Source: Benincasa hispida
Lineage: Eukaryota > Streptophyta > Magnoliopsida > Cucurbitales > Cucurbitaceae
Direction: 5' to 3'
Assembly: GCF_009727055.1 (NCBI RefSeq)
Contig: NC_052357.1
Location: 89,802,645-89,866,644, forward strand
Length of the DNA stretch: 64,000 nucleotides
Made by a program: the position numbers and the translations under genes. Of this stretch, positions 11,156 through 22,277 are shown piece after piece. The number at the start of each line of letters is the position of its first letter. Positions within the stretch are counted from its first letter, which is position 1. The notes beneath the pieces are model-generated. The model did no database searches. It saw only the letters and a list, made by a program, of their open reading frames with translations, and was not told the DNA's origin.

Positions 11156-12501
11156 TCAAGCTTGCCTGCCCAATGTCACCTCTTGACATTGATCCTTCCC
11201 ACTCGGTCCAGGTGCTTCGGAGTTGTTAGGCAGCGTACTAGGTGTTCTGTTTCTAAGTTCGGCCGCAAACTGCCCGACCTGTAACTCCAAAGTCCTGATG
11301 GAAGATGCTTGCGATTGCATGATCGCATCGTTCTTTTCTATGTATTGCTTGAGCAGAGCTTCCAAGGACAACGAATTGGATGAGGTGTTAGATGAAGAGG
11401 GTTGGTTGTGCGATTTCCTGTTCTGATAGTTACTCTGACCTTGACCCTGGTGGTGAAAAACTGGAGGATTGCCTCTATTCTCGGAATGATTGTCCTGTAT
11501 ATTTCTCTAGCCCCCCTAGTCATTGTTCCCTCCCCAACTGAAGTTGGGATGATTCTTCCAACCTAGGTTGCACGTGTTGCTGAATGGGTTATTTTGGATA
11601 GAGTATACTGAATGTTGATTTAATGTGCAGACTTCCACTGAATGACCCCCTCCGTATTGTATAGACTTCCTTGATTTATAGCCATTGTTTGGAGGAGCGA
11701 AGTGACTGCAGCCATCTGAGTGGCTAGTGTGGTCATTGTATCAGTTGGTACAATGGCGCTCCCTACTTTCTTTCGTTCTGGGCCTCTTCCTCCATACCCG
11801 TCATCTACCCAATCATCTGTATTTCACGAGACGCGATCTAAGATGACTTTTGCTTCAGTATACGTTTTATCCATAAACCCTCCTATCGCGGAGGCGTCAG
11901 CAACTGCTTGTGTCGCTCTGTCCAGGCCATTATAAAAAGTCTCCATAACGACGCGATTGGGAATCCCGATATGCGGACAGTTTTTCACCAATCGTCGAAA
12001 TCGCACCCATGCGGTGCTCAAAGTTTCATTTTCTGTTTGCCCAAAATTTAACACTTCTCGTCATCTTCTTGCGTTGATAGCGAGAGAGAAGAATTTCTTC
12101 ATGAACCGTTCAACCAACTGATTCCACGAATTTATCTCATTTGGCTCCAACGAATGAGCCCACCTCTTTGCTTCATCTTTAAGTGTGTATGAAAAAAGAT
12201 ATAGTCTTATGCCTTCTGGAGTCACGCCAGGGATGGAGAATGTGTTGCACATCTCTACAAAACTGGTCAGATGTGCATGCGGGTCCTCTTCTTGTAAACC
12301 CCCAAATTGGTCCTCATTCTGAATCAATTGGAGTATGATGGGCTTAATTTTAAATCTGGCATTCTCCTCTACTATAGGCCTTACAATACTCGGTGAGAAG
12401 TCGTATAGATTAGGCACTGCATAGTTCCTCATGGGAATGTTGCGGTCAGCGACCAGAAAGACTGGGTCTTGCGCCGGCTGATTCATTCCCTGATTAGCCA
12501 T
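11156..12501 (-). pseudogene. Ty3/gypsy gag remnant (Retrotrans_gag, Athila/Tat-like)
   Basis: On the minus strand the ORF starts MANQGMNQPAQDPVF at 12501 and runs through IKPIILQLIQNEDQFGG, DPHAHLTSFVEMCNTF and the capsid-like LFSYTLKDEAKRWAHSLEP / SWNQLVERFMKKFF. A frame change near 12055 is followed by FRRLVKNCPHIGIPNRVVMETFYNGLDRATQ. The tail (11371-11156) has the family's LEALLKQYIEKND, then SIRTLELQVGQFAAELRNR and LPNNSEAPGPSGKDQC blocks. That order is typical of Athila/Tat gag. It is broken by frame changes. No protease, RT, RNase H or integrase sequence is seen between it and the next ORF. Confidence 0.8.
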
Positions 12502-12540
12502 ATTTCTTCTAATTTTTATTTGGTACTAAGTAGTTTGTGA

Positions 12541-13934
12541 TTGTTATTTGATTGTTATCTAACTGATATCTAATTTCTATTTGATACTAGGTGTTTTGTA
12601 ATTATTATTTGATTTTGAGTAGTTCATGAAACTAAAGACCAAATTGAGATAAAATTGAATTTTCAAAACAAAATTGTAAAAAAAAAAAAAAAAACAACAA
12701 CAAAAAAAGAAAACTAAATCCTAAATCCTACTTCTTTTCTTTCTTTATAATGAAAAACATCCTTCAACAACTGGCGGACAAGTGAATAAAGACAATAGGT
12801 CTCCTCTAATCTAAAAGTAAGAGACGATTCAATTTGTTGATGATTCAATTTGTTCAAAAGTTATAATGCCGAATCTCAATAATCATATTTTTCAAACTAC
12901 AAGAAATAAAATGTCATACTTGTGTATGGCACTAAATATTACCAATAATAATATAAGAACAAAAAAACACTTTAACCTTTTTATGATTGGAGGACGACTT
13001 CATCTCAAAATGTTTCAACACATATTTTGCAAATACTTTATGGACAAGAGAAAATTTATCATACCAAAGCTTTTTTTTTTTTAACACCATAATCTATACT
13101 ACATTCAAAAGGAAATGTGCGGGGAGAATCTTTACATCTTTATTATGCCCTTACAATTCTTTATAATTCTCATTTTGTCTTTCATTACCACTATTCGAGT
13201 CAAAGTGGTTACATGCAACGTAGTGTATTTTTTCATGTATGGGTGTGACATAGACCATAGATATGAAACATTACAATCTAACAATGGTGGTATGTCTGAT
13301 TGGACAATCATGTCATTTTCCCGATATGAAAAATCACAATCTAACATTGAAATATGTTTGTACCAATAGTCAAGTGGTGACATACAATGAAGCATATCCT
13401 TTCATATATTAGTGTGATTTAGACCTTGAATATGAAACCGCATGATTTAACAGTAAAAATATGCTCGAACGAATCACGTTTTTTGCCTTTTAAAATTTCT
13501 TAAATTCCTATTTTGTCTTTTATCTTCAAATAAATACAATTATTCGGGTCAAACAAGGTAAAATACTAGTTGATATATTAATTATAATTTTTTTAAAAAA
13601 ATTATGTCTAAAATATAAGTATAATAAAACTATAAATTTCACGTGAATCGAACATGTTACAAACTAGTTCTATTAAAACCCACAACAACAACAATAATAA
13701 TAAAGTAAATTACAATTAATAATTAATTTTTTTAATAAGAAAAAAATTTCATTGATGATATAAATTTACCAATATTTTAATTTTCTGAAAAATAAATAAA
13801 TAAATGCATACCAATAAACATAACTTTCCTGCCTTACCTAGACTGAGGTGAGTGACAAAGTCTTTACCTTAGAAGATAATCACGCTGAGCAACCTCGCTA
13901 GAGGAACAATCTAAAGATGGAGGAAGACTTAAAT
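12541..13934. other. AT-rich spacer without a recognisable gene
   Basis: Upstream side of the gag remnant. A primer-binding site or 5' LTR is not recognised. A poly-A tract lies at 12680-12698. Around 13145-13205 and 13487-13556 there is a diverged direct repeat (CTTACAATTCTTTATAATTC... / AATTTCTTAAATTC..., each ending ATTCGRGTCAAA). Between them a GATATGAAAC...AATCTAAC phrase recurs about three times. Probably decayed repeat DNA. Confidence 0.4.
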
Positions 13935-14285
13935 CATATTCTTTAACGATGTGACTATGCGAGTGGCATTTGAGATTCCGTTTTCCAGAAATTTGGTAAG
14001 CTAAGTGTTCGTCCTAGAGATGTCAGTGCTACGATCAAGGAGTTCCTCCTCAATCCGCCTTTTGGAGAGAAAGGTCGGTTTCTTTGACTTGTTAGGGTGT
14101 GTGGTCTTATGGATCTTGTGGGATGAGTGGAACGATGGGGTGTTTAGGGGAGTTGATAGGAGTCATAGGAAGCTTTAGTCCCTTGTTTGCTTTCATGTTT
14201 TTCTTTAGGCTTCAATTTTGAAGACCTTTTGTAGCTATTCTATAGATGTGATTTTACAAAGTTGGAGTCTCTTTCTGTAATAGAA
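13935..14285 (+). pseudogene. LINE (L1-type) 3' end remnant
   Basis: The plus strand contains LSVRPRDVSATIKEFLLNPPF-like coding, followed by VVLWILWDEWNDGVFRGVDR and, after a stop, ASILKTFCSYSIDVIL. This is the usual C-terminal tail of plant L1 LINE reverse transcriptases (an LW-IW-ERN-like motif then a short SLWAS-like block). Several in-frame stops are present. It lies about 340 bp beyond the stop codon of the L18ae-like gene, on the opposite strand. Confidence 0.65.
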
Positions 14286-14624
14286 ATCTCTCCCTTTTTT
14301 TGTGGACTTGGTTTTCTGTTTTGATGTTCAAATTTCAAATGCTTATTCCAGACAACAAAGAAGAAATATATTAACCAAAGGATAAGTATATTCCGACAGA
14401 GGAGTTTCAGATGAATAGTCATAACACATAGAACAAATAAATAACATGATTTTGTAGAATGACACACTCCTTAGCACAACATGGGAAACAACCGCTAAGC
14501 AATATCTATAGCCTCTCACTGAATCAGGTTTCAATGAAACTAGCTTCAAGATATGGGTGGTCAGATGAATAGTCATACATATTTGCAAACTATACAATAT
14601 TTTTAATTACAGGATTGATTACCA

Positions 14625-17120
14625 CTACCAGTCATCAGCTTCCCTTGTGGCACCGAAAATAATTGCAACTGTGGCAAGAACAGCCTGATATCAATGTAAT
14701 AATATTAGCTTGCACATGTGGAAGGATGAAGAAATTTCTATCGGGCAAAAATTTATAAGTACACATATTTATAAACAGACAGGAGTTTTTTTCCCCACAT
14801 AACAAAAACATAAATGTATATGGTATCTTTTAAATAAATCAATCAATCAATTATATGTATATAAACAGGCAGAAAGCTATGAATGAATGTTCAAACCACA
14901 GCGCACAACCCCCCCCCCCCCCCAAAAAAAAAAAACAAACAAACAAATGGGCTAAGGGACTAACTTGGTTGCGATGATATATTAAATATTATAGTCTCTC
15001 TCTTTACTAATTAAATATACAGAAAACAGAAAAATTGAGGGGGCACGTGCTCCTCTGGCTTCTACTCGGCTCGATGTGTTCAGTGTTAAGAGTTAAAAAA
15101 TGTAAACAAATCACTGCCGATGGAACTTAATGGCTCATTTTACAACAATTTTGTTTCTAGGTTTCTTTAGATTTTTAGTCATCGTTTCTTGTTACTAACC
15201 ATTTTTGTTGTTTTGCAATTTACTTTTAGGAACATTTTAAATTCCTAGTTAAAGCTATTTAACAAGAAATCAGTTTAATTTAAAAACAAGGTAAAAACAA
15301 AATTACTGTCAAACGGAGCTCAAGATACTAAAAATAAAAGAATGACAAAGTGTAGTTATTGACAAATCACCGACTACCGAAGGACTCCTACCTTTACCTA
15401 ACCAACCCAATATATCTTTTGGCAAGTTGCAAAGAAATATAACAGAAAAATCTCTTCTTGTAATGAAATCTAATTGCAGAACTATATTGGAGATATAAGA
15501 AATTAAGAACATCATCATGAAGCTGAAGAAGTCTAAAATAACAATGAAAAGTTACTCACAGCAATTAAGCATGCAACATATCCTGGTTTCTCACGGTAGT
15601 CTACCCTGCCACATAGTATAAGAATTGCTCCTGCATACCATGGGATAGCAGCAAGGAAGAAACCAATAATAAACCTGAAGAACACAGTCGGTAATCTTTT
15701 TGATCAGTCAACTAATACATAGACACAAAAATGTGGGGAAAAATTTTAAATAGCAAGATAAAAAGAGTATGCAGGACACAACTAGCAATTCTATCATTCC
15801 CATCTAGGAGCTGATTGGTTTTAGTTCATAAGATGGAAGATTTAGCATTCTAATCATCTTCTGAATTAATAACTTTCTGACCATGTAACCATTGAAATTT
15901 TAAAATGCTTATTGTGGCTACAATGATATCGCCCGGCTTGCTTATGATGACAATGCTAGCGCAAATGATGACAAAGTCCAATTTTGGCTACTTACAGGAA
16001 CCACCCAATGCCAATACCACAGCAAGGAAGGCGCCGCTCTCTCACTGGTCTTCCTTCAACAATACCATATCCTAGAAAAGAATTCAAGAAGAGATAAACA
16101 AAAGAAAAAGTTGAGCTACAACTTTTGTCTTTGCACTGATATATGTTAAGCAAATCCGAGAGTATATATTTTAGGAGAAGTTACACAAAATTACAGCCAA
16201 CAAAATGAAATTAAACAAAATTTTATAGCGCAATATCAGATCTCAGAGAGAAAAGGGGTTAAATATGACTATAGTGACGAAATATATGGTTTTCATGTTC
16301 ACCCATATTCTTCTCAAGATGCCAAAAGGAAAGAGAGCATACACATTTCAGAATGCTAAAATCAAGTATTTCAAAAATCAGAAGAGAATCACGTCTCTAT
16401 TAAGTAAGAATCCTACAAAATATAATTTGTCAAGATTTTGTCATAACAAAAAGCTTCGAATTAAATAACACTGATAAACTATGATAAGCATAATCATGAG
16501 TTAAAAGTGGCTTCCTACTGTACTTTATTTTTTCAATTTTGAATTATAAACTTCGAAGCAGATACCAATATAAAGCACAGTTACAGAACAAGAAAACCCA
16601 GGATCTAATCTCAACAAACACCTAGTAGTAGGAAATAGAAAGCTGAAGGTTGAATTCCAAATGAAATACAGATAACAAATATATGACAACTAGGGATCAT
16701 TAATCCAATATTTAGAATCCGGACGGAACTAAGCTATTCAAGTGATAAGATCAACTTTATTAGAGTTCAAATCAAGGCATTCGACCAAGCAACAAAGATC
16801 GGTAGTTCAAGTCAACGAAAAAGCATAAGATCGAAGAATCGTACAAGAAGCAAAGGAAACAGCGAACACCAGATTAAAAGGTGAGGAAAATTGAGGACGA
16901 AGAGGTTACCGGGGACAGCTTGATAGCCATGAGCATAGTCCTGATATTGAGAAGGATCGTCGGAGTCGGAGACACCAGGCGGGCGAGTAGGCTGGGGGAA
17001 TCCGACGGGAGGATAGTTAGCGACGCCTTGAAAGGTTCCGTAGAGAGGGTGGCCGGAATTGGATTCGTGATGGTGGTGGACGACGACACCCACGGCGGCG
17101 GATTTGTCTTCCTGGCTCAT
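14625..17120 (-). CDS. 60S ribosomal protein L18a-like membrane protein (L18ae family)
   Basis: Four coding exons on the minus strand: 17120-16910, 16071-15996, 15674-15560 and 14684-14625, 153 codons before TAG; all introns are GT-AG and phases close. The N-terminus (1-70) is a disordered, His- and Pro-rich stretch (VVVHHHHES, YGTFQGVANYPPVGFPQP). It is followed by the signature GRPVRERRLPCCGIGIGWF at about 77-95, a hydrophobic hairpin at about 88-117, the conserved DYREKPGY (121-128) and a second membrane segment at about 129-146, ending READDW. Plant 'L18ae family' proteins of this type share only a name with ribosomal L18a; they are small tail-proximal membrane proteins of unclear role. 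The start is the only ATG giving the family N-terminus (MSQEDKS). Length is typical for the family. Confidence 0.9.
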
Positions 17121-17699
17121 TTTCTCTCTCTAGAAACGAGACCGCAGGCCGAAATGAATCAGAATTCAGAACGCGAGGGGATCGTATTAAAATTAATATT
17201 TTATTTTTCTCAAAATAAAAGGATAATATGTTGACTGTTGTTTTTACGAAAATGTAATATTAAAAGCGGTTTGGTAATAATTTATATTCTTTTTAGTTCC
17301 CAAATTTTGAATAAATGGTGAATTGGTATCAGCATTTTTAAAAGCTACATTTTTAGTTTTTGAATTTTTAATATCACATTTTGTCCGAGAGTTAAAAAAT
17401 GTAATTTTTTTAATCTCGATTTTTTTTTAAATAGCTTTAAAAGGTGCTGCTGTAATTTTGGTGCTGATGTAATTTTTGTATTATTGTAAATAATTATGTG
17501 GCATTTTGAATTAGAAAAATAAGTTTAAAATAAATCTAGGAAAAAGATTTTTTTTCAAATTATTTTTCTCATTTAAAATAATATAAAATTACTTCATAAG
17601 ATTTTTTAAAATCTATAGATTAAAAATTTAGAAACCAAATGCACCTATTCTGATGAATTAGGTGACTAAAAAAGTTACATTTTTTTCTTTGAAAATTTG
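17121..17699. other. 5' flank of the L18ae-like gene and AT-rich spacer
   Basis: Just right of the ATG is a short pyrimidine-rich leader on the minus strand side. Beyond about 17250 the sequence is AT-rich with phrases (TTAGTTCCCAAATTTTGA, TTTTAGTTTTTGAATTTTTAAT) that resemble degraded arms of the foldback family at 17700-18300. I see no clear TATA box and no gene. Confidence 0.35.
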
Positions 17700-18300
17700 A
17701 AAAAAAAAAAAAACAATTTTTTTTTTGTTCTTAAGTTTCAAAATGTTACGCATTTAGTTCTTAGTTTTTTAGTTTGGTTCCAATTTAGTTCCTAGGTTTC
17801 AAAATATTACAATTTTACTCTTGATATTTAGGTTTTGTTTCAATTTGGTCCCCCTAGATTTCAAGTTTTATACTTTTAACCTCAATTTTCTATTCAATAT
17901 TCATTTTTCGTCTTTGTTGTTAATGTATCTTAATAAATTTAAAAGAATTAAAAGACTTATAATTAATTATGTTTCATTATTTTTTCATTACTTTTAAAAT
18001 TAAATTCAAAATTTCGCTTTACAATTATTTTAAATTAATTAAAAAAATTGACGTCAATAATTAAAATCAATATTTAATAAAAATTTAAGGTTAAAAATGT
18101 AAAATCATGAAACTTTGGGACCAAGTTGAAATAAAACTCAAATATTAAGTGTAGACTTATAACATTTTGAAATCTAGGGACGAAACTAAAACCAAACTAA
18201 AAACTTAAGAACTAAATGTGTAACATTTTAAAACCTAACAACTAAATAAAAACTAGATCCAAAACTTTGGACCAAAAAGGTACTTTTCTCTTCAAAAAAG
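17700..18300. mobile_element. Foldback / long-TIR MITE-like element
   Basis: The left arm reads GTTCTTAAGTTTCAAAATG, then TTAGTTCCTAGGTTTCAAAA and TTGGTCCCCCTAGATTTCAA. The right arm carries the reverse complements in mirror order (GGGACCAAGTTGAAATAAAA, then TAGGGACGAAACTAAA and TTAAGAACTAAATGTGTAAC). Arms are roughly 280 bp and imperfect, meeting in an AT-rich centre near 18010. There is no ORF. A second, better bounded copy is at 53838-54470 and a single-arm fragment at 44985-45190. The arm words are shared between copies, so this is a repeat family. Confidence 0.75.
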
Positions 18301-18370
18301 ATACATTTTAAAATTTGGGTAAAATCTTTGGTCGGACATACCCTGAAACTTTAGGTCAAATCCATTTTTG

Positions 18371-18430
18371 GATGAAATGGTAGACACGCGAGACTCAAAA
18401 TCTCGTGCTAAAGAGCGTGGAGGTTCGAGA
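18371..18430 (+). pseudogene. Fragment of plastid-type tRNA-Leu(CAA)
   Basis: About 58 bases match, as I remember it, the core of chloroplast trnL-CAA. They include the D-arm GAAATGGTAGACACGC, the anticodon stem CGAGA/TCTCG around loop CTCAAAA (anticodon CAA), the long variable arm GTGCTAAAGAGCG, and the start of the T-arm GGAGGTTCGAG. Both acceptor-stem halves and the 3' half of the T-stem are missing: the sequence changes to AT-rich DNA at TTTTTG on the left and ATTAAACAC on the right. It therefore cannot fold into a functional tRNA. It is probably a nuclear insertion of plastid DNA that has decayed at both ends. Confidence 0.75.
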
Positions 18431-19340
18431 TTAAACACACATTTTGAAATTCCGAGACTAACTTCCAAATTTGGAGACTAAAAGGTAATTTTTCTCTTTT
18501 CCTCGACTTTGTATTTAACACATGATTAAGTGATTTATACTTTTTTATCACGAGCCCCCACACATAAGTATTAAATATTTCTGGTCATAACCTAGAAAGT
18601 AATTAATTTTGCAACAAAAACAAGTGGAGTGAGTGTCATTGTCATTGATGAGGCCTCGTAACATTAGAATTAGCTCATAAATATTTAGGGAACATATAGC
18701 ATACTGGTTAAGTCCATAACTAACGTGATTACATGAACATGTTCTCAACTAGGTAAGACATTTTCAAAATAAACGTAGCTCAACTAGCATAAAAATTTGT
18801 TAAAAAAAACTAAGAGATCTGTAGTTTAAATCTCTATAAAAATAATAAAAGATAATCCTCTACTACTATCAAAATATAATAAGAGTTTGTTAATTATTTA
18901 TACTACCCCTCGGGATTTTAGTGAGTAAAATAATGATGCTCCTCTCTTACACTCCCTTTCCTCCTTTATGTTCGCACTCAACTAATTTAATACAATAACA
19001 TTTTCAAACATTGGTATATTTTTTCACTCGTGCTCACACTCCTCTTTGCTTTCTTACTGGTACTCTTCTCACTTTCATATGTACTCGTCTCTCTAAATCT
19101 TAATTAATGATTTGTAAATAACCGTCCAACTAATTAACAAGCTCTTAGTGTATTCTAATATAACTTAACCTCGAGGTGGTACTTATAAGAAAACCCAAGA
19201 TTGATTTTAAAGTAGATAAAACAAATAGATGACGTGTAATGTTTAAAAGCAAACAAAACTTACAATTGACATCTTGGAAAAGTGGAGTCAAATTAATGGT
19301 CACTTCTTTCATAATTTATAGCGGTTGTTAGAAAAGGCTT
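18431..19340. other. AT-rich spacer upstream of the membrane-protein gene
   Basis: No coding sequence or clear repeat. The last 100 bases form the promoter/leader of the gene at 19392. A weak TATA-like TTTATAG is at about 19316, roughly 75 bases before the ATG. Confidence 0.4.
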
Positions 19341-19348
19341 CATCTTCA

Positions 19349-19375
19349 TTCTTCTTCTTCTTCTTCTTCTTCTTC
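19349..19375 (+). repeat. (TTC)9 microsatellite in the 5' leader
   Basis: A perfect trinucleotide run ending 16 bases before the ATG of the membrane-protein gene. Pyrimidine-rich tracts close to plant transcription and translation starts are common, and length variation here could serve as a marker. Confidence 0.9.
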
Positions 19376-19391
19376 CCCACAGAGACTCGGG

Positions 19392-20384
19392 ATGGATAAA
19401 GAGCAAGAAGATCTTCAATTTCTTGGCTTCTTCGGCATCTTCACTGAATCCTTCAAGATTGTTCTCTCATGGAGGAAGATCTTCAGCAAGATTACCCTCA
19501 CCCTAATCTTGCCTCTTTCCATCGTCTTCCTTGCTCACATCCAGGTAACCGAGCTCCTCTTCTTCAAGATCTTGAAAAACGAAGATTCTCTCAACTCAAT
19601 CCCCAAAAGTTCCCCCAAATACACCAACCTCTCCGATGTCATCACTTCCGAGTGGATCTCTTTCTGGCTCTTCAAAGCTGCCTATTTCACTTTCTTCCTC
19701 GTCCTCGCTCTCCTTTCCACCGCGGCCGTCGTTTACACCGTCGCCTGCGTTTACACTGGTAAGCAAATTACCTTCAGGAAGGTTTTTAGCGTCGTTCCTA
19801 AGGTTTGGAGAAGGCTAATAGTTACTTTCTTATGGAATTTTGTTATTGTTTTGGTTTACAACATTGTTTTTGGGGTTTTGATTCTCCTTAGTGCTGCAAT
19901 TTTCGGATTCGGTGGGGTTGGGATTCTCCTCTTTGCTGGGATTTCAGTGTCATATGTTCTAGGGTTTGTGTATATAAGCGTAGTGTGGCATTTGGCGAGT
20001 GTTGTATCGGTTTTGGAGGATGTCTATGGGATTCAGGCAATGTTGAAGAGTAAGGAACTGGTCAAGGGGAAGATGGTGCTTTCTTGTGGCGTTTTCTTGA
20101 CTTTTACTGTGCTGTTTCTGGGGAGTCAGCTCGTTTTTCAGACTGCGGTTGTGCTTGGAAGTTCCAAGTACAATGGGCTAAGAATTGTTCTTGGAATTCT
20201 GTGTTTCTTGTTGCTGTTCAAAGTGTTTCTCTTTGGTCTTGTTGCTCAAACAATCATTTACTTTGTTTGCAAATCATATCATCATCAAAATATTGACAAG
20301 TCCTCATTGTCTGATCATCTGGAAGTGTATCTTGGGGATTATGTTCCATTGAAGGAACAGGATGTTCAATTAGGGGAATTATAA
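19392..20384 (+). CDS. Six-pass plant membrane protein, PABP1-B-binding-protein-like family
   Basis: Single exon, 330 residues. It starts MDKEQEDLQFLGFFGIF and ends KEQDVQLGEL. Hydrophobic segments are visible at about 31-52, 91-121, 141-170, 173-200, 228-255 and 262-292, so it is a polytopic membrane protein with short charged termini. The family is plant-wide; I recall Arabidopsis At4g19950, At5g44860 and At1g31130 as relatives, annotated only by the name 'polyadenylate-binding protein 1-B-binding protein'. No enzymatic motif is seen and the molecular function is unknown. The LEDVYGIQAMLKSKELVKGK stretch (208-227) is a conserved-looking amphipathic block between membrane segments. The start is supported by the family-like N-terminus and the leader pyrimidine tract. 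GC content in the first 350 bases is higher than in the neighbours. Confidence 0.88.
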   Translation: MDKEQEDLQFLGFFGIFTESFKIVLSWRKIFSKITLTLILPLSIVFLAHIQVTELLFFKILKNEDSLNSIPKSSPKYTNLSDVITSEWISFWLFKAAYFTFFLVLALLSTAAVVYTVACVYTGKQITFRKVFSVVPKVWRRLIVTFLWNFVIVLVYNIVFGVLILLSAAIFGFGGVGILLFAGISVSYVLGFVYISVVWHLASVVSVLEDVYGIQAMLKSKELVKGKMVLSCGVFLTFTVLFLGSQLVFQTAVVLGSSKYNGLRIVLGILCFLLLFKVFLFGLVAQTIIYFVCKSYHHQNIDKSSLSDHLEVYLGDYVPLKEQDVQLGEL

Positions 20385-20527
20385 ACTTGTTTGGTTTATC
20401 TGGAGATGGAGAATTTGAATCCAAATTTATGTGGAATGAAGTCTGTATTATCATCCTTTGATTGGGATTTGATTACATGAAATGATGGAAGTGATTGTAT
20501 ATATATATTATTTACTTAAATGATATC

Positions 20528-20562
20528 TTCTTCTTCTTCTCCTCCTCCTCTTCCTCCTCTTT
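20528..20562 (+). repeat. TTC/TCC microsatellite in the 3' flank
   Basis: A mixed (TTC)n(TCC)n run about 145-180 bases after the stop codon of the membrane-protein gene, probably in its 3' untranslated region. Confidence 0.8.
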
Positions 20563-20949
20563 TCTTTACATTCATGGTTTGATTGCAGATGGATCTATAA
20601 TGAACTTTAACTGAACAGAATTTGTTAAATTGAGGTGTCCAACACGTTATGAATGTGGCTTAGAATCTTTCAGAGTTGTTTTGGAAGTATTATGCAAATA
20701 AAGGCTAATACAGATCAAACTCGTGTGCTTGAAAGTTTGGAACCACTATTTTTCAAGTTCAACTTGAGAATAGAAGAGAACAATTACATTAACATGTTTT
20801 TACAATATTTTTATCCTGAAAAGGGGAAATTGTTTTCATAACAGTTTAATGAACTATTACAACATACTATTGTTCCCTGTAGTATAAATTATGTTTCAAT
20901 ACATATTGTTAGTTTGTTCACAGTTTAACTCAGTAACAATCTATCCTGT

Positions 20950-21650
20950 AGATGTCTAATGTCTCCGGAAGGACGGGACTCCGATGGAGATTGCTAAACT
21001 ATTTTAGTTAGAGATTTCAATTTTCCCACAGGCCCCGTCTCCCGATTTGGCGAAAAATGGGAGAGGGAGTAGGGAAAAAAAGTTCCCCATGAGCTAAACA
21101 GAGACGGGAAATGCATTCTCCGTCCTCGGCCCTGCCCCGTTCCCTATCCTCATCTCAATTAGCTTTTACATATGTATAGTTATCTAATATTATGTTATTA
21201 TTATTATTATATAAATATTACATTTAAATTTCAAATTTGATTATTTATTGAGGATGATAATGAATATACTTAAATTGAATGTTTAAATTTAAATTATATA
21301 GGTGAATAATTTGATTTATATTTATTTTTTTTTACTAAAAATTAATTAACTTTTTTAGGCCAAAATTTGAGTAATTTATCTTTAAATTTAAATTATTATT
21401 TAAAACTAATCACAATAAACAATTTAGTAATAAAGTTAATTATTTAATTATAATTTACTCAGATTAGTGATTTAAATCAATTGACTTTTTTTTTAACAGA
21501 AAAAAATTCCCCGCCGAAAACCTGATCTCGAATTCTCCGTAGGAATCTCTGACTCGATCCCGTGAGAAATTTTACGAGATGAGGAATGAAATGGAGAATT
21601 GGGATGGAAATGAAAAATGGCATCGATGAACATCTCTAATTTTGGCGAGT
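20950..21650. repeat. GC-rich-ended degenerate repeat element
   Basis: Two GC-richer blocks (about 20955-21150 and 21495-21640) bound an AT-rich centre. They contain words such as GGACGGGACTCCG, CCCCGTCTCCCGATTT, ATTCCCCGCCGAAAACCTGA and CGATCCCGTGAGAAATTTT. A similar vocabulary (GATTCCCCATCCCCGTCCCCG, GGGGACGGGGACGAGG) is found at 37577-37910. These look like old non-autonomous elements of unknown class; no ORF or clean terminal repeat is visible. Confidence 0.4.
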
Positions 21651-22277
21651 CATTTGAGCAATTTTGAAGAAATTGGAGAGAACCTAATAATTCTCTGGGG
21701 TCCACTTTGATAAACATTTGAATGTCACATTGTTATTAAGTAAATAATTGAAGTTTTACCTGAGCAGTGATATTCAAAAGATTTTATTTGATAATCATTT
21801 GGTTTTTAATTTTTTAATTTCTGAAAATTAAATTTATAAACACAATCGTGTATATTATTTTTTTCATTTGAATATTAAGAGTATTTTCAAAATTAAAGCC
21901 AAAATTTTAAAAATTAAAAAAAAATTCAAAAACTTGTTCTTGTTTTTGTTTTTAAAAATTGACTAAAAACTTTAATGTCTACACACAATCACATTTTTTA
22001 AAAAAATTAAAAATAAGGAAACTAAATAATTAACAAAAAGATTCTAAATGATTATCAAGGGAGAAACAAATCATTTTGTAACCCCCAAGGCAGGCATAGC
22101 AGAAGGCAAGTAGATAATGTCATTTGTACAAATATTTTTTATTTTTGTTTGTGGAATCCACACCTCTCTTCTCAGCCTAGAGTTTTCGATTGATCTCTGT
22201 TTTATTTTATTTTTATTTTTATTTTGTTTTTTCTTATGGTAAGATAGGCCAGTTTTACACAATGAATCACAGGAGAA

